Below, one piece after another: positions 60,914 to 64,000 of a stretch of DNA of 64,000 bases. The first letter of the stretch is position 1. Every line of letters starts with the position of its first letter. The position numbers and the translations under genes are program-made. The notes beneath the pieces were generated by a model. That model saw only the letters and a program-made list of their open reading frames with translations. It was not told the DNA's origin and did not search any database. Origin of the DNA: Runella aurantiaca (lineage in GTDB: Bacteria; Bacteroidota; Bacteroidia; Cytophagales; Spirosomataceae); the NCBI RefSeq assembly GCF_003339505.1, contig NZ_QPIW01000006.1:62001-126000 (forward strand), in the 5' to 3' direction.

Positions 60914-60982
60914 CATACACGCCATTTTCTGGGCCACAGCTCCCGATAAATCAATTATCGCACGGCAGAAAGGGGTTTTTAT

Positions 60983-60990
60983 TACATTTG
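60983..60990 (+). promoter_or_regulatory. Candidate -7 box (TACATTTG)
   Basis: Exact TAnnTTTG match 27 bp before the start at 61018. No obvious TTTG at -33, so tentative. A short hairpin CGATAA-ATCAA-TTATCG lies just upstream (60944-60960). Confidence 0.35.
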
Positions 60991-61017
60991 TCTCCTCTAC
61001 AAAAAAAACCAACCTTT

Positions 61018-61731
61018 ATGCAAAAACCTACGTACCTACTTGCCTTAGCGGGCTGCCTTCTGCTAAGCTGCACGGCTTTTTCACAAGACTTTATTCCTGC
61101 TTATGACCGATTTTCGGGCAAGGAAACATCATACATCACCCTCGAAAACGGGACCAAACTTGAGGGCACGCTAGAAGACTTAGACCGCCGCAAAGGACTC
61201 ATTGAAGAAGTGGTTATTAAAGATGCCAGTGGCAAAAAAATCACCCTCAAACCCGACCAAATCAAGTCCATGTACCTAATGCCCAGCGGACTTTCGAAAC
61301 TCTCGACCAATATGGATGTGGGCACAAAAGTAAAAAAATGGGATGCACAATACATTGACAGTGAAATCATTAAAAAAGGCTACGCGTATTTTGAGAAGGC
61401 TAAGGTTGTCCTAAAAAAAGACCAAGAAATGCTGCTGATGCAGTTATTAAATCCTGGATTCAACAGCAAAATAAAGGTCTTTCATGACCCCTTTGCGGCC
61501 GAAACCATGCGCGTGGGTTTTGGTGGTATGACCATGGCCGGCGGCGACGACAAATCGTATTATGTACAGACGGGCGATTTACCCGCCAAAAAACTCAAGA
61601 AGAAAGAATACGAGGACGAAATCAAAGTAATGTACGCAAGCTGCCCTGCACTGGTAAAGAAAATCGGCGAAAAACTCCGCTGGTCGGAGTTTGCGAAGCA
61701 CGTATATGAGTTTTCGTTTGAATGTCCATAA
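61018..61731 (+). CDS. Exported protein of unknown function
   Basis: 237 residues from the ATG at 61018; the frame is open further upstream inside the glycosyltransferase gene but without coding character. A Sec signal (MQKPTYLLALAGCLLLSCTAFSQ) could be read as a lipoprotein signal (LLSC), but the Ala-Phe-Ser-Gln site fits SPI equally. The mature part opens with a small beta domain (YITLENGTKLEGTLEDLDRRKG) and is Lys-rich. No family recognised. Confidence 0.8.
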   Translation: MQKPTYLLALAGCLLLSCTAFSQDFIPAYDRFSGKETSYITLENGTKLEGTLEDLDRRKGLIEEVVIKDASGKKITLKPDQIKSMYLMPSGLSKLSTNMDVGTKVKKWDAQYIDSEIIKKGYAYFEKAKVVLKKDQEMLLMQLLNPGFNSKIKVFHDPFAAETMRVGFGGMTMAGGDDKSYYVQTGDLPAKKLKKKEYEDEIKVMYASCPALVKKIGEKLRWSEFAKHVYEFSFECP

Positions 61732-61742
61732 ACCAATACAAT

Positions 61743-61776
61743 ACGTAGAGACGCAACATATATTGCGTCTCTACGT
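61743..61776. repeat. Perfect palindrome of the GTAGAGACG type
   Basis: ACGTAGAGACGCAA (61743-61756), six-base spacer, TTGCGTCTCTACGT (61763-61776). Similar GTAGAGACG..CGTCTCTAC palindromes recur between genes in Cytophagales and cyanobacteria (from memory). It overlaps the last two codons of the coiled-coil gene on the minus strand. Confidence 0.88.
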
Positions 61777-62718
61777 GGCCTCAACTATCTTTTTTTTGAG
61801 TTCATCTTCTTCTATTTCTATCTGATTATCAACCTGTTGACACCGAACCCCCAGCATAATCAAAACCTGCCCAACTTGACTGAATGCCTTCTGAGCGCCC
61901 GCCAAAGAGCGGTTAATGCGCTGTTGTACAATCCAGTCGGTAATCAGATTATCAAAAAATACATCCAAAAACCCTTCAACACTCGTCAGCTCCACGTCCA
62001 AATCAAGCGATTGCTTTATATCCGCCAATTCACGGCGAAAATTCAATTCATAATGCCGCAATGAGCTTAGGGTTTTGCGGACGTCCCCCAAACGCTGCTG
62101 CTTTACATAGCTACTCAACATCCCGCCCCCCATCACATCCAACGTACCCCAATTTTGGGTGCTTTTGAGTTGTCTAGTCAATAATTCCAAAATCTCTCGG
62201 TACAATTTTCCTGCTTCAAGTGCCTCCGAGATTTCCAATTTCTGTTTTTTCAACGCTTGCCACTGCGTATGCCGTTGTTTTAATGCCTGAGCGGCTGGGA
62301 TAGGTTCGAGCAACAAAAGGGAAAGTTTGATTTCCAATTTAGCCTCCAACATTTCTTCGGCTTCATGGATTCTTTGCATTCGGATTTTCAGCCCTTCTAC
62401 CTCCGCTTCACTGAGTGCCAACGATTGCCGCGCTTCATCGTATTTCAACTGCGCCATCAGTGCCTCCCGACGTTCTTTTTCCAACTTTTGGTCTTTGTTT
62501 CCCAGTATCGAATAAAACAAACCCACCAACGAAAGTCCTTCCAGCATCGTTATGTCGGCGCGTTCCTTTGCTAGTTGTTCTTGTAAATGAGTCAACTGCG
62601 CTTTTTGATATACGATTTTTGCTTCCATTTCAATCAAACGTGCTTCAACCCACTGCTTTTCTGCAATTTGGGTTTGCAGGTGTTGAAGTTCTTTGTTGAG
62701 ACGAGTGTATTCTTCCAT
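61771..62718 (-). CDS. Coiled-coil protein of unknown function
   Basis: 315 residues, no signal peptide. Residues 1-130 are long heptad-bearing helices rich in Glu, Lys, Gln and Leu, broken by a Gly/Leu-rich turn (LEGLSLVGLFYSILG). The second half (about 185-315) has GTLDVMGGGMLSSYVKQQRL and a helical bundle. Probably cytoplasmic and oligomeric; no family named. Its stop lies inside the GTAGAGACG palindrome, so the repeat supplies the final residues and may have altered the original C-terminus. Confidence 0.75.
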   Translation of the reverse strand: MEEYTRLNKELQHLQTQIAEKQWVEARLIEMEAKIVYQKAQLTHLQEQLAKERADITMLEGLSLVGLFYSILGNKDQKLEKERREALMAQLKYDEARQSLALSEAEVEGLKIRMQRIHEAEEMLEAKLEIKLSLLLLEPIPAAQALKQRHTQWQALKKQKLEISEALEAGKLYREILELLTRQLKSTQNWGTLDVMGGGMLSSYVKQQRLGDVRKTLSSLRHYELNFRRELADIKQSLDLDVELTSVEGFLDVFFDNLITDWIVQQRINRSLAGAQKAFSQVGQVLIMLGVRCQQVDNQIEIEEDELKKKIVEAT

Positions 62719-62767
62719 ATTGGTTATTTTTTGCTCAAAATAACTCGTTTAAATCCGTTTACCCCGC

Positions 62768-62775
62768 TAACTTTG
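62768..62775 (+). promoter_or_regulatory. Candidate -7 box (TAACTTTG) for the M20 dipeptidase
   Basis: Exact TAnnTTTG match 52 bp before the start at 62828. No well-placed -33 TTTG seen. Confidence 0.35.
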
Positions 62776-62827
62776 GGGCAAACGGATTCAACCAAAGAAG
62801 AACGGTCTTTTTATCTATTCAAACCAA

Positions 62828-64000
62828 ATGAAAACATACATCGAACAAAACAAAGATAGATTTCTGAGTGAGTTGTTTGACTTGCTGCGTATTCCATCCG
62901 TCAGTGCTGACCCCAAATTCAAAGACGATATGCGCCGCTGCGCGGAGGCCGTGAAAGAATCCATCCTGAAAGCCGGGGCCGACTTGGCCGAAATTCACGA
63001 AACTCCCGGTCATCCGGTGGTGTACGGTGAAAAACTCATTGACCCAGCCCTGCCCACCGTACTAATCTACGGTCACTACGACGTACAACCCGCCGACCCG
63101 TACGAACTGTGGGAAACGCCTCCTTTTGAGCCTACCATCAGAAATGAGCGCATTTATGCGCGTGGCTCCTGCGACGACAAAGGGCAATTTTATATGCACA
63201 TCAAGGCCCTCGAAACCATGGTGGCTACTGGCTCGCTGACCTGCAACGTCAAAATCATGATTGAAGGGGAAGAAGAAGTAGGATCCGACCATCTAGGAAC
63301 TTTTGTGCGTGAAAACAAAGAAAAACTCAAAGCAGACGTAATTCTGATTTCAGACACCAGCATCATTGCCAACGATGTGCCTTCTATCGAGGTGGGCTTG
63401 CGCGGACTCACTTATCTGGAGGTAGAAGTGACAGGTGCCAACCGCGATTTACACTCAGGGGTGTATGGGGGTGCGGTGGCCAATCCCATCAACGTGCTGT
63501 GTGAAATGATTGCGTCGATGAAAGACGAAAACAATCATATCACCATTCCCGGATTTTATGATAAAGTACAAGAACTCAGCGCCGAAGAGCGCAGCCTGAT
63601 GAACGAAGCTCCGTTTGACCTTGACGAATACAAGCGCGACTTAGCCATCGATGAGCTAGAGGGCGAGACAGGCTACACCACCATTGAGCGCACGGGCATT
63701 CGTCCTACCCTTGATGTAAACGGAATCTGGGGCGGCTACACTGGCGAAGGTGCCAAAACGGTGTTGCCTTCAAAAGCCTACGCCAAAATCAGTATGCGCC
63801 TCGTTCCCGACCAAAACAACGACGAAATCCTTGATATTTTTACCAAGCATTTTTTGTCGATTGCGCCGCCTTCGGTCAAAGTGGTGGTCAAACCTCACCA
63901 CGGTGGACTTCCCTACGTCACACCCGTAGATTCGGTAGAATACAAGGCGGCCGAATTGGCCATGAAAGAAGCATGGGGCGGCAAGCAGCCCGTACCCACA
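62828..64000 (+). CDS. M20 family dipeptidase (C-terminus beyond window)
   Basis: 391 codons to the right edge. Metal and active-site motifs: YGHYDVQPADP (His, Asp), SCDDKGQFYMH (bridging Asp), MIEGEEEVGSDHL (catalytic Glu and ligand), then VEVTGANRDLHSGVYGG with the dimerisation-domain His. These are typical of CNDP/carnosinase-like dipeptidases (M20F group, about 455 residues), which cleave Xaa-His or other dipeptides in the cytoplasm. Start ATG at 62828; no signal peptide. Confidence 0.93.
   Translation, partial: MKTYIEQNKDRFLSELFDLLRIPSVSADPKFKDDMRRCAEAVKESILKAGADLAEIHETPGHPVVYGEKLIDPALPTVLIYGHYDVQPADPYELWETPPFEPTIRNERIYARGSCDDKGQFYMHIKALETMVATGSLTCNVKIMIEGEEEVGSDHLGTFVRENKEKLKADVILISDTSIIANDVPSIEVGLRGLTYLEVEVTGANRDLHSGVYGGAVANPINVLCEMIASMKDENNHITIPGFYDKVQELSAEERSLMNEAPFDLDEYKRDLAIDELEGETGYTTIERTGIRPTLDVNGIWGGYTGEGAKTVLPSKAYAKISMRLVPDQNNDEILDIFTKHFLSIAPPSVKVVVKPHHGGLPYVTPVDSVEYKAAELAMKEAWGGKQPVPT

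Noticed and set aside
1-64000. CRISPR arrays, rRNA or tRNA genes
   Set aside because: No regularly spaced repeats, no rRNA-like sequence and no cloverleaf with a recognisable T-loop was found in the intergenic regions.

Overview
The window looks like chromosomal DNA of a Bacteroidota member, most likely order Cytophagales (a Runella/Spirosoma-like Spirosomaceae; the genus is inference). The signs are a TamB gene fused by an ATGA overlap to a lipoprotein-type TamA (TamL), a GGMGPV-type small channel-like protein, a DUF6452/DUF6048-like gene pair, a TIGR02757 protein, an SdrD/DUF11-type adhesin, few Shine-Dalgarno sequences and several TAnnTTTG boxes of the Bacteroidota sigma-A type.

Layout. 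1-9.4 kb (minus strand): TamL (cut by the left edge), TamB, a LolA-like periplasmic protein, pyruvate dehydrogenase E1 beta and a cytochrome P450. 9.6-10.6 kb: an OmpA-like lipoprotein and its terminator. 10.6-13.4 kb: a small mosaic accessory island between two 51-bp direct copies of that terminator region. It holds an IS4 transposase fragment cut by a REP-type Y1 transposase with its own inverted hairpins, an AT-rich AlbA_2/Schlafen-like gene and a possible IS end. 13.5-24.7 kb: housekeeping and envelope genes (CTP-type S41 protease, SDR, M61 and M20 peptidases, nadD, acpP-fabF-rnc, a beta-barrel protein, an LVIVD lipoprotein). 24.8-29.1 kb: a 1325-residue DUF4011-like SF1 helicase preceded, with a 14-bp overlap, by a two-helix channel-like membrane protein. 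29.2-33.3 kb: small envelope and accessory genes.

33.5-48.7 kb is one long minus-strand branched-chain amino acid cluster, read ilvD-ilvB-ilvN-(membrane protein-methyltransferase)-ilvC-ilvA-small ORF-AraC regulator-leuC-(GxxExxY ORF)-leuD-leuA-leuB. It starts with a well-formed transcription attenuator: an 18-residue leader peptide with five consecutive Val codons flanked by Ile and Leu codons, then mutually exclusive antiterminator and terminator hairpins. The genes cover all steps to Val, Leu and Ile except the final transaminase. This leader is the strongest unannotated signal in the window.

48.9-64 kb: SemiSWEET transporter, pyruvate kinase, PriA helicase, a 0.9-kb AT-rich gap, a 1018-residue SdrD/DUF11 surface protein, PabC/PabB for folate synthesis, a D15-type outer-membrane barrel, a TIGR04283-type glycosyltransferase, two proteins of unknown function around a perfect GTAGAGACG palindrome, and an M20 dipeptidase cut by the right edge. 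No tRNA, rRNA or CRISPR array was recognised.
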